Source: Balneola sp.
Lineage (GTDB): Bacteria; Bacteroidota; Rhodothermia; Balneolales; Balneolaceae
Assembly: GCA_002720745.1 (NCBI GenBank)
Contig: PBJO01000005.1
Span: forward strand, 39,388-73,576
Direction: 5' to 3'
DNA: 34,189 nucleotides
Below the pieces are notes generated by a model. That model did no database searches and was not told where the DNA came from. It saw only the letters and a program-made list of their open reading frames with translations. Shown one piece after another: positions 17,690 to 25,061 of the stretch (positions are counted from its first letter, which is position 1; the number at the start of each line of letters is the position of its first letter). The translations under genes and the position numbers were made by a program.

Positions 17690-18331
17690 ATGATTATAGA
17701 TACCACATTTGCGAGAGAACTAGCTGCAGATTTATTGGAAATAAATGCCGTGATTTTACGCCCAAATAAACCTTTTATTTGGGCTTGTGGATGGAATTCT
17801 CCGATATATTGCGACAATCGACTAACCTTACGCCAACCTCATATTCGCTCCAAAATTGCCGCTAAATTTAGTGAGTTTATTATCCAAGAATTTTCTGAGA
17901 TCGATGTAGTAACGGGTACGGCGACAGCCGGTATACCACACGCAGCTTGGATTGCCGACAAGGTTAATAAACCGATGGCATATGTACGCGCCAAGCCTAA
18001 AAGTTACGGAATGGGTAATCAAATTGAAGGGGGTGTTGCTAAAGGAGAAAAAACAGTAGTCATCGAAGATTTGGTCTCCACCGGTGGATCTGCTATCTCA
18101 GTCATCAATGCCTTACAATTTGTGGGTGCCAATGTGCAAGCACTTATATCCATATTTAACTATGGTTTTGATAAATCGACCAAAAATTTCTCTATGGTAA
18201 AGGTTCCTGTTTTCAATCTCACCGATTATACCATCCTGGTTGATGTTGCAGTCGAAAAAGGCTTTGTTACAAGTAACGACTTAGAGCATCTAGCCAATTG
18301 GAGAAATAACCCCGAAACTTGGCCTAATTAA
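17690..18331 (+). CDS. pyrE: Orotate phosphoribosyltransferase
   Basis: Converts orotate and PRPP to OMP in de novo pyrimidine synthesis. From the ATG at 17690 the protein is 213 residues, the family norm, and begins MIIDTTFARELAADLLEI, followed by the usual FIWACGWNSPIYCDNR region. Other motifs are TGTATAGIPHA (from 75), YVRAKPKSYG (98-107, the flexible-loop lysines) and the PRPP loop VVIEDLVSTGGS (123-134). The frame is open upstream to 17576 inside pgpA, but that extension has no family counterpart, so I reject the longer starts. It is last in the pgsA-pgpA-pyrE run and converges on the EEP hydrolase gene. Confidence 0.95.
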   Translation: MIIDTTFARELAADLLEINAVILRPNKPFIWACGWNSPIYCDNRLTLRQPHIRSKIAAKFSEFIIQEFSEIDVVTGTATAGIPHAAWIADKVNKPMAYVRAKPKSYGMGNQIEGGVAKGEKTVVIEDLVSTGGSAISVINALQFVGANVQALISIFNYGFDKSTKNFSMVKVPVFNLTDYTILVDVAVEKGFVTSNDLEHLANWRNNPETWPN

Positions 18332-18403
18332 ATTGAACATTACATTACCTAATAACATTTAATATAAACTTACAATGCGTATGTTTACAATCATTTAGGG
18401 TGA

Positions 18404-19333
18404 TTAGTCATTAAATCTGACCTCTACAAGTACGGGAAGATGATCGGATGGATAGCGATTCTCGAGTTTATCGGTTAAAATAGCATGATAATAAATGGGT
18501 AAATCCTCACTAATTAAAATATAATCAATCCGCCTATTTTCTTCTATTTTAGTAAAACCTGTCCAGGTAGATGCTGGGCCGTGATGAGCCTGAATGCTGT
18601 GTTTAAATCCATCATGTAGAGACCGACCATCGACCATAGGGGATTCTAATAACAACGCAAGTGGTGGCTCCTCCGATGTTGCATTTAAATCTCCCATTAA
18701 TATTATCGGTAGACCGTTCGCAAATTTGGAAGCCTGTTCTTTGATCAGTCGCGCACTCTCAAGACGGGCTTCCTCCCCTTCATGGTCAAAATGTGTATTC
18801 AGCACAAATATCTCTTGTTCATCATACTTTGTATCAAAATGAGCCCATGTGGCAATACGAGGAAGTGAAGAATCCCAAGACTGGCTACCAGGAATATCAG
18901 GAGATTTTGAAAGCCAAAAAGTATGAGCAGCTTTCACAGAGACAATAGAACTTCGGTATAGAATGGCACTAAATTCACCACCTCCATCATTATTTCGCCC
19001 CATTCCTACCCAAGCATAACCAGGCAGTAACGCCATTAAATCCTCTATTTGATGCTCTAATGCTTCTTGTACTCCTACTATATCAGCCTTGTGAAAACGA
19101 ATTACACTGGCCACCAATTCTTTTCTATTAACCCAAGCATGCTCTCCGTCTTCGGGGTTATCGAAACGAATATTATAAGTCATAACGCGCAAAGTGTTAG
19201 AATTACTATCATTTTGCATCTCATACGGTGTAGAAGAAAACAATAAATATTGAGCATATGTTTTAAAAGGGGAAAAAATGACTGTGAAAAATAAAAAAAG
19301 CGTAATGTATTTATGATATTTAGGTTGAGCCAT
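18404..19333 (-). CDS. Secreted endonuclease/exonuclease/phosphatase (EEP, DNase I-like) family hydrolase
   Basis: Metal-dependent phosphoesterase fold. N-terminal signal peptide (about 1-27, ending TYAQ). The EEP catalytic set is complete: Asn54 in MTYNIRFD, Glu90 in GVQEAL, His181 in LNTHFDHEG, GDLNAT (214-219, Asp215/Asn217), Asp270 in RRIDYILIS and the SDHLP motif (Asp297-His298). Length of 309 fits the bacterial secreted subgroup found widely in Bacteroidota, whose substrates (nucleic acid, phosphoinositide or sphingomyelin-like lipids) vary. Substrate is not determinable here. A single gene; the AT-rich lipid operon begins beyond its 5' flank. Confidence 0.92.
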   Translation of the reverse strand: MAQPKYHKYITLFLFFTVIFSPFKTYAQYLLFSSTPYEMQNDSNSNTLRVMTYNIRFDNPEDGEHAWVNRKELVASVIRFHKADIVGVQEALEHQIEDLMALLPGYAWVGMGRNNDGGGEFSAILYRSSIVSVKAAHTFWLSKSPDIPGSQSWDSSLPRIATWAHFDTKYDEQEIFVLNTHFDHEGEEARLESARLIKEQASKFANGLPIILMGDLNATSEEPPLALLLESPMVDGRSLHDGFKHSIQAHHGPASTWTGFTKIEENRRIDYILISEDLPIYYHAILTDKLENRYPSDHLPVLVEVRFND

Positions 19334-19647
19334 AGAATAATATTATTTGAGTTTGTTTTTAAGACTCGATTTTTTGAAGCCTGTGGTTAATTTTTAATTC
19401 TATGTAATCCAAATAATGATTCATTATTTAAACACTTGTACTATTCAAAGAAACCTATACATACCTAGAAAAAAGTTCTATATCGTAAATTACTAGCTAT
19501 ATAAAAAGTTAAATCTTGGGATGAACTTGCTCGAAAGTTCATTGTTAGCTGGGCTTGGGTAACTAAGGTAACATACAGTTGTCAATAAATTTCAATATAG
19601 CTTTATCTTCGCTTATTCTTCCTCAGCATTGGTAGTCATTTCGGGTT
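19334..19647. other. AT-rich intergenic stretch at the edge of the lipid operon
   Basis: 314 bases without a supportable gene. It holds the EEP gene's upstream region and the 3' flank of the lipoprotein gene. The only structure I see is a perfect 8-bp inverted repeat at 19521-19542 (described separately). No transposase fragment or T-tract terminator is visible. Confidence 0.6.
19521..19542. repeat. Perfect 8-bp inverted repeat
   Basis: ATGAACTT (19521-19528), a 6-base spacer GCTCGA, then AAGTTCAT (19535-19542). There is no T run after it on either strand, so it is not a classical terminator. It lies about 105 bases downstream of the lipoprotein stop and could be an RNA-end hairpin or a binding site; function unknown. 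Confidence 0.45.
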
Positions 19648-20460
19648 CTATTCAAAAGGATCCCAGTCATATGGTATGTATCTAGCCTGTTTTGTAAATT
19701 TTGAATATTTGATAAATTCTAGAATGTCTGGTCCTATCACATCAAAAGAATAATACATTTCATCATGATTTAATGGGGTATAAATCAGCTGATCATAAGA
19801 CTGATTCAGATCTAAATTATTCCAATCAATTGACCCATAACTCATTGTTAATTTTTTAAATCTTCGTATCAAAGGAGTAGCTTTATTCTCTACAATCACG
19901 CCAATATTTATCTCGTCATTTAGAATTGGTGCGTAGCTTACTGTACTAAATTCATTGAGAACTTTACCTGCAAATATCCTCCCTATCAACGGTATCGTTT
20001 CCACAACTACACGAGGAGCTCGTTCCTGCAGAGGACTTCTATTATATACAATAGTTTTTATGTTTTTACTTCCTGATTCATTAATAAATTCATTAAGGAC
20101 GTAGGAACCTAAGATGTATGAAAAAATATGTACTTTTTTATACTCTTCAAGTCGATAGGTATTATATAATTTGGTAAACCTATCTACTGTACCTGCATAT
20201 GATCTTCTATCAATATAGTCTGGTATATATAGATCATAACCCACATTATTAAAATATTTTTTCTGATGTCTTCTTCCCTTTTTAGAATCGCCAAATCCTG
20301 GTAGAATGATTAATGCTTCTTTTTCTGAATAAGAAAGTTCATCGCTATGAATAGCTATAATACCCTTCCTACTACTAGGAGATGTTTTAGAATCTAGCAA
20401 ATTTGAACTGATGCATCCTGAAACAAAAGAAAAAAGAAGTATAAGCTTATAAAGCTTCAT
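19648..20460 (-). CDS. Lipoprotein with alpha/beta-hydrolase-like fold, canonical nucleophile absent
   Basis: 270 residues. A type II signal peptide with lipobox VSGC (lipidated Cys16) puts it on a membrane. The sequence then follows an alpha/beta-hydrolase plan: an oxyanion-type strand-turn ALIILPGFGDSKKGRRHQKK (49-68), a strand YDLYIPDY (75-82), and the nucleophile-elbow position KVHIFSYILGSYVLNEF (109-125). Where V-H-x-x-G-x-S-x-G is expected, the nucleophile site is Ile116. A late NHDEMY (231-236) could carry the catalytic-type histidine (His232). It is last in the five-gene lipid operon, so a lipid-binding, remodelling or sensing role is plausible. I do not recognise a named family, and the fold call is by pattern only. 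Confidence 0.65.
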   Translation of the reverse strand: MKLYKLILLFSFVSGCISSNLLDSKTSPSSRKGIIAIHSDELSYSEKEALIILPGFGDSKKGRRHQKKYFNNVGYDLYIPDYIDRRSYAGTVDRFTKLYNTYRLEEYKKVHIFSYILGSYVLNEFINESGSKNIKTIVYNRSPLQERAPRVVVETIPLIGRIFAGKVLNEFSTVSYAPILNDEINIGVIVENKATPLIRRFKKLTMSYGSIDWNNLDLNQSYDQLIYTPLNHDEMYYSFDVIGPDILEFIKYSKFTKQARYIPYDWDPFE

Positions 20461-20487
20461 AATGATCTGACAGTATTCTTTTTAAAC

Positions 20488-20835
20488 TTATTTACCCATT
20501 AAATACATGCCACCTATTATAAGTAACATACCTATGACGTTAATTATTTTTATTGGGGTACCATAAGCTAATAATCCAATTACAGCTGCCCATATAAAGG
20601 TAGATGCATAAATTGGGTAAAGTACAGTTAATGAACCTCCTTTTTTAAATGCAGCCACAAATAACACCATTACTGTTATATAACATAATACTCCACCAAT
20701 AAGTTTTGTGTTAGTTAAATAGCTCAAAAGTAATCCATTTGAACTTTCAGCACCAGCCTTATATAAGTATTGACCTACTGCGCCAAAGATTGCAGCGATG
20801 ATGAAATAAATGATTGATGAAATAGGGGTATTCAT
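20488..20835 (-). CDS. SMR/EamA-like four-helix membrane carrier
   Basis: 115 residues with four hydrophobic helices: about 5-24, 44-63, 69-89 and 95-113. The pattern AAIFGAVGQYLYKAG in helix 1 and LYPIYASTFIWAAVIGLL then VIGMLLIIGGMYLMG in helices 3-4 match the drug/metabolite transporter superfamily (EmrE, or ArnE/ArnF-type lipid-carrier flippases). The EmrE substrate glutamate in helix 1 is not evident, arguing against multidrug export. Position between plsC-like (6 bases away) and the lipoprotein gene (27 bases) suggests it translocates the lipid made by this operon or its head-group. Dimer formation is expected for proteins of this size. Confidence 0.8.
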   Translation of the reverse strand: MNTPISSIIYFIIAAIFGAVGQYLYKAGAESSNGLLLSYLTNTKLIGGVLCYITVMVLFVAAFKKGGSLTVLYPIYASTFIWAAVIGLLAYGTPIKIINVIGMLLIIGGMYLMGK

Positions 20836-20841
20836 GAGTGG

Positions 20842-21498
20842 TTAATAAAATTCAAACTGATTTCTATCCCTTTCATTTTTTTTCTTTAAATTTAAAATTT
20901 CTTTTTTCACTTCTTCTAAAGTAGTTTTAATATCATTCGTTGTGGCAAACAGAGGCGATCCAAATCTAACTTTACATATCAAAGGTACAATAAGAATTTT
21001 ATTTTTAGGAAGTACTCTACCAAAACCATCTAAATAAACAGGTATGAATGGTACGGATGGATTCTCTTTCAATAATTTAGCAATACCTTTTTTGAAGCTG
21101 GATATTGTACCTGGGTTTCCTCTACTACCTTCTGGAAACATGATTAGAGATTTCCCTTCTTTTATTCTTTGATCTAATACTTCTAGATTAGACAGTTCTC
21201 CAGGCTTTACTTTTTTTGTAATTAAAATAGCATTAAAAAATAATTTCATTAAGCTAACAGTAAGCGATGATTTCCCAAAATAGTCACCAGAAGCAACTGC
21301 ACATGTATTTTTGCGCAACTTGGATGGTAAAGCTGCCATTATAGACACAGTATCGAAATGACTGTTATGATTGGCCACAATTATAAACTGATCTGCATCT
21401 CTTAGATGTTTAATATTATGAAAACTAACTCCAATGAAAAAGGTAAGCCATGGTCTAACCAGAATAGTATAAATTAATGTTACAAATAATTTTCTCAT
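20842..21498 (-). CDS. Lysophospholipid / 1-acyl-glycerol-3-phosphate acyltransferase (PlsC family)
   Basis: Membrane-associated acyltransferase that adds a second acyl chain to lysophosphatidate or a related lysolipid. The catalytic motif NHNSHFD (43-49, His44/Asp49) and substrate motif FPEGSRG (121-127) are intact, with VPFIPVYLDGFG (149-160) as the later family block. The 218-residue length is usual. An N-terminal hydrophobic segment (about 5-24) likely anchors it. It abuts the YnbB-like gene exactly (stop at 21499, start at 21498), so translation is likely coupled. A housekeeping PlsC is presumably elsewhere; this copy appears dedicated to the operon. Confidence 0.92.
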   Translation of the reverse strand: MRKLFVTLIYTILVRPWLTFFIGVSFHNIKHLRDADQFIIVANHNSHFDTVSIMAALPSKLRKNTCAVASGDYFGKSSLTVSLMKLFFNAILITKKVKPGELSNLEVLDQRIKEGKSLIMFPEGSRGNPGTISSFKKGIAKLLKENPSVPFIPVYLDGFGRVLPKNKILIVPLICKVRFGSPLFATTNDIKTTLEEVKKEILNLKKKNERDRNQFEFY

Positions 21499-22443
21499 TT
21501 AGTTTTCAATAAAAAATATAAGTAAATAATAAAATGTTGGAGTTGTAAGTACGATCGAGTCTAATCTATCCATTGCGCCACCGTGTCCTGGAATAAGATC
21601 ATCTGTATCTTTTATTTTTAGATCTCTTTTTACAGCTGAAATAATTGAATCTCCAATAAAACCAATTATACTTAGAGACAAACCCATATAAAAACATTTA
21701 ATGTAATCCAAGGGGGTTAAAAAACTAAGCGCACCTCCTAAAACACCTGATGTAAGTACTCCACCAATAAATCCTACCCAAGTTTTATTAGGACTAATTT
21801 TGGGTAAAATTTTTCGTTTTCCAAGCAACTTTCCCCAGGTGAATTGAAAAATATCATTAAAGGCTGTAATCATTATTAAAAATATGATTAACCCACCAGC
21901 GCCTACAGTAAAACCTGATACAGATACATGAAAAAGTAACACCATATGACTCGGCATGTATACAGTTAATATCAATGTGGTTGGTATGATTGCCATAGAT
22001 CTACCTATACGATTCGTTTCTCCTGTCAAAACAAGAATGACGGATACGCTTATAAACATGACCAGTGGTATAAAGATTTGAAATAAGTAATAATAATTTT
22101 TGTATGCCAAGTAAAATTGAATTGGTATAGCAAAATATGATGCGACCAAAACAGTTCTATCTGCTGTTCTTAGTGGTATTATGGATAGCATTTCACGTAA
22201 TGCAACAAATACCACGTATGCTAAAACTATTGTACCTATTATTGCTGGGGCCGTTGCGACAATAGTAATTCCAATTGCCATTTTCCACCAAGAATTAGTT
22301 CTCACGACTAATTCTGAAACGGAATCACTTTTATTCATAAGTGAAATGATCCCAAATGTAGATGAGCAGATAATAAGGACTACAAATATTATACATAGTA
22401 TAAAAAACAACTCAATTGGTATGTAGTATCCAAAAATATCCAT
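21499..22443 (-). CDS. CDP-diacylglycerol synthase homologue (YnbB-like CdsA family)
   Basis: 314 residues with about eight membrane helices. CdsA-family C-terminal signature: FNDIFQFTWGKLLGKRK (195-211), KISPNKTWVGFIGG (215-228), GDS (264-266) and KDTDDLIPGHGGAMDRLDS (278-296). CdsA makes CDP-diacylglycerol from phosphatidate and CTP. The 'N-D-I-x-Q-x-x-W-G-K' form in place of the usual 'A-D-T-x-A-Y-x-x-G-K', and the N-terminal VVRTNSWW, resemble E. coli YnbB (from memory), a paralogue rather than housekeeping CdsA. The start ATG overlaps the stop of the YnbA-like gene by one base (TAATG), a classic coupling arrangement. Confidence 0.9.
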   Translation of the reverse strand: MDIFGYYIPIELFFILCIIFVVLIICSSTFGIISLMNKSDSVSELVVRTNSWWKMAIGITIVATAPAIIGTIVLAYVVFVALREMLSIIPLRTADRTVLVASYFAIPIQFYLAYKNYYYLFQIFIPLVMFISVSVILVLTGETNRIGRSMAIIPTTLILTVYMPSHMVLLFHVSVSGFTVGAGGLIIFLIMITAFNDIFQFTWGKLLGKRKILPKISPNKTWVGFIGGVLTSGVLGGALSFLTPLDYIKCFYMGLSLSIIGFIGDSIISAVKRDLKIKDTDDLIPGHGGAMDRLDSIVLTTPTFYYLLIFFIEN

Positions 22444-23036
22444 TATAAAGCTTTATAGAGTCGTATTATTGTACCCACAAGTACTAAGGCACTTGCAGTA
22501 CCAAATATCCAATCACCATAATATGTTACATCACTCCAAAAGAAAAACACTAAACAGAAAATACCAATTACTAGGGCCCTATCGCTTTTACCCATTGGGC
22601 CATCATATCTTCTTTCTTTTCCTATAGCTTTACTTAAAATACCGGCAAACTCATTAAGGATAGCCAGCACTCCAAACAATATTATTATAAAAGGATTTAT
22701 TCCGGGTAATATTACAAATGGAAAAATTATAGCTATATCAGAAACTACATCCCCTATCTCATTTAGTATTTCGCCAAGCTGGCTCTGCATATCGTATTGC
22801 CTTGCCATCATACCATCCAATGCATTTAATGCCATTCTTAACAACAATCCAAAAGGAATAATTAAAATGCCTAGATAAAATTTATGATATTGTAAAAAAC
22901 CAAAACCCATTAAACAGGATAGAATAATAGCACTGATAGTCAATTGATTGGCGGTCACTCCAATCTTATAGAGTGCATGCAATATCGGTTGCAGCAATTT
23001 CTGAAATACTGGCTTTAAATTATATACAGAAAACAT
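22443..23036 (-). CDS. CDP-alcohol phosphatidyltransferase, YnbA-like
   Basis: 197 residues, multi-helix membrane enzyme of the CDP-OH-P transferase family, which swaps CMP on CDP-diacylglycerol for an alcohol. The active-site signature is Asn71-x2-Asp74-Gly75-x2-Ala78-Arg79-x8-Gly88-x3-Asn92-x3-Asp96-x3-Asp100. The first and third metal-binding positions are thus Asn rather than Asp, with Asp96 and Asp100 further on. Together with the following GPMGKSDRALVIG block this matches E. coli YnbA as I recall it, a member with unknown head-group. It is the first gene of the operon, with an inverted repeat about 75 bases upstream. The housekeeping PgsA in this window has all four Asp, so the two are distinct enzymes. 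Confidence 0.9.
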   Translation of the reverse strand: MFSVYNLKPVFQKLLQPILHALYKIGVTANQLTISAIILSCLMGFGFLQYHKFYLGILIIPFGLLLRMALNALDGMMARQYDMQSQLGEILNEIGDVVSDIAIIFPFVILPGINPFIIILFGVLAILNEFAGILSKAIGKERRYDGPMGKSDRALVIGIFCLVFFFWSDVTYYGDWIFGTASALVLVGTIIRLYKAL

Positions 23037-23681
23037 CTCTACGTTCGACTAACTAACGAGTTAAAAACGTTTTATGTTTGAATTTTATTGTAAATAAATG
23101 TCTAATGAAATATACTTTACAGTATATATTATCTCTATGATATTCACAAAATGAAAATTTACTTAGTACCACTACTTGGCTCTGGTTACTTTACTATGGT
23201 ATGCAACTAAACAGTATAACGTACAATTATCTAATGACGAATTGTTACTGATTTGTAAAGAGTATCCAAACAATACAAATTTAGATATCGAATGGACAAT
23301 TGGAATTGATAAAATGAAAAAATAAAACATTAATAAAATCATTCAGTCTCATATCGCTTTTATTAGAGAAGAAACTGATTAAGATGTAAGATCTAAGTAA
23401 GTAGATAGATGTTAGAGATTTAAAAGATTTATATAAGGATAAAGGTAAGTCAGTCTTTATTGATGTAGAAAATGTGTTGATATTAAAAACCGCTCCTTTT
23501 TTTTTATCTTTGAGATGTGATGGTAAGTGATTTGATATATTTTAGAAAAAAGTTTTACCATCATATCGTTCTAAAATGAACCCATATTTTAGTATTTAAA
23601 TCAATATAAAATAGTAGTATATAGGTGTTAAATAGTTTTATTTTATACATCACATTTACCATCACAAATAGTTTACTGTAA
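23037..23681. other. Intergenic AT-rich stretch with short open fragments, probable gene debris
   Basis: 645 bases between the YnbA-like start and miaB, holding both divergent promoter regions. Two plus-strand stretches read like protein but lack starts or are flanked by stops: about 23167-23325 (includes LLWYATKQYNVQLSNDELLL, then ending IGIDKMKK) and about 23409-23530 (includes VRDLKDLYKDKGKSVFIDVE). They lie in different frames with stops between. I do not recognise either. A T9 run near 23499 follows an AAAACCGCTCC stretch but has no convincing stem. Confidence 0.5.
23110..23127. promoter_or_regulatory. Inverted repeat upstream of the lipid operon, possible operator
   Basis: ATATACT (23110-23116), spacer TTAC, AGTATAT (23121-23127): a perfect 7-bp dyad. 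It lies 74 bases upstream of the YnbA-like start, in the expected promoter zone of the minus-strand operon. No recognised regulator consensus matches. AT-rich dyads arise by chance in such DNA, so this is a candidate only. Confidence 0.35.
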
Positions 23682-25061
23682 GTGAAAGAAAATCAATCAG
23701 ATATAAAATCAAAGTCCTTCTATATAGAGACTTATGGGTGTCAGATGAATTTTGCGGATTCAGAAATCGTTAACGCTATACTTATAGAAAGAGGAATGTA
23801 TCCAGTGCGTGATGCTGAACTTGCTGATATTGTTCTAGTGAATACCTGCTCCATTCGTGAAAATGCTGAAACGAAGGTATGGAACCGGTTAAAAGAATTT
23901 AGAAAACTCAAAACGCAAAATAAATTATTGACAGTCGGGGTTTTGGGGTGCATGGCCGAGCGAATTAAAGACCAGATTATTGAAGAAGAACAGCTAGTAG
24001 ATATTGTTGTAGGTCCCGATTCCTACAGGGATATTCCCCGGCTTATTGAAGAGGTAGAGGATGGTCGTAAAGCCGTAAATGTATTACTTTCGCTCGAAGA
24101 AACCTACGCTGATATAGCTCCTGTGCGGACCACAGGAAACGGAGTAAGTGCTTTTGTGTCTATCATGCGAGGCTGCGACAATATGTGTTCATTTTGCGTG
24201 GTACCATTCACCCGTGGACGTGAACGAAGCAGACCCTTGGGGAGTATCCTAAATGAAATTTGTCAACTTTCTGACCAAGGCTACAAGGAAATAACATTGT
24301 TGGGTCAAAACGTAAATTCCTACAAAGATGGTAATCATACATTCAGCACTCTTATGGACAAATCTAGTTTATTATACCCTGAAATAAGATTTCGATTCTC
24401 CTCACCTCATCCAAAAGATTTCCCTGACGAGCTGCTCTATCTCATAGCAGAACGCCCCAATCTGTGTAATTACATTCATATTCCAGTTCAGGCGGGAAGC
24501 GACAGTATGCTAGAACGTATGCGCCGACCCTATACTCGTGACCAGTATCTTCAGCTGATCGAAAAAATGAAAAAGATTATATCCAACCTCTCCCTTTCTA
24601 CAGATATAATTGCCGGTTTCTGCGGAGAAACAGAAGAGGAGCATCAGCAGACATTGTCACTCATGCGAGAAGTTGAATATGATCTAGCGTACATGTTTGC
24701 TTATTCTGAACGCGAGCGGACCCTAGCATACAGAAAATTTGAAGATGACATATCAGAAGTAATAAAAAAACGTCGTTTATCTGAAATAATAAGTCAACAA
24801 ATGTCCATTCAACACAGACGCAACCAAAATGAAATTGGGCAGCGACATTTGGTATTGGTTGAAGGTACATCAAAACGCTCCGCACAACAAATGAGTGGGC
24901 GAACCGACAATAACAAAATAGCGGTTTTTGATCGAAAAGATTTTGAGAAGGGCGACTATGTAGAAGTAGAAATCACCGGAGCTACTTCTGCCACGCTAAT
25001 TGCAAAACCGATATCCAAGACCGGCCTCGTAGATTATTATTCGGCCGTATTGGAAGCTTGA
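23682..25061 (+). CDS. miaB: tRNA-2-methylthio-N6-dimethylallyladenosine synthase MiaB
   Basis: Radical-SAM methylthiotransferase that adds the 2-methylthio group to i6A37 of tRNAs. N-terminal MTTase domain with the auxiliary-cluster cysteines Cys20 (ETYGCQMN), Cys56 (NTCSIRE) and Cys90 (LGCMAER); the radical-SAM motif Cys165-x3-Cys169-x2-Cys172 (GCDNMCSFC); SSPHPKDFP and IPVQAGSDSMLERMRRPYTR in the SAM barrel; and a C-terminal TRAM domain (about 390-450). The start is GTG at 23682: the next in-frame ATG is Met22, after Cys20, so it cannot be the start. Length of 459 is usual. The next gene overlaps or nearly overlaps its TGA. Confidence 0.97.
   Translation: MKENQSDIKSKSFYIETYGCQMNFADSEIVNAILIERGMYPVRDAELADIVLVNTCSIRENAETKVWNRLKEFRKLKTQNKLLTVGVLGCMAERIKDQIIEEEQLVDIVVGPDSYRDIPRLIEEVEDGRKAVNVLLSLEETYADIAPVRTTGNGVSAFVSIMRGCDNMCSFCVVPFTRGRERSRPLGSILNEICQLSDQGYKEITLLGQNVNSYKDGNHTFSTLMDKSSLLYPEIRFRFSSPHPKDFPDELLYLIAERPNLCNYIHIPVQAGSDSMLERMRRPYTRDQYLQLIEKMKKIISNLSLSTDIIAGFCGETEEEHQQTLSLMREVEYDLAYMFAYSERERTLAYRKFEDDISEVIKKRRLSEIISQQMSIQHRRNQNEIGQRHLVLVEGTSKRSAQQMSGRTDNNKIAVFDRKDFEKGDYVEVEITGATSATLIAKPISKTGLVDYYSAVLEA

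Noticed and set aside
19521-19542. Inverted repeat as a Rho-independent terminator for the lipid operon
   Set aside because: The stem is perfect but no T run follows on either strand, so it is listed only as a repeat.
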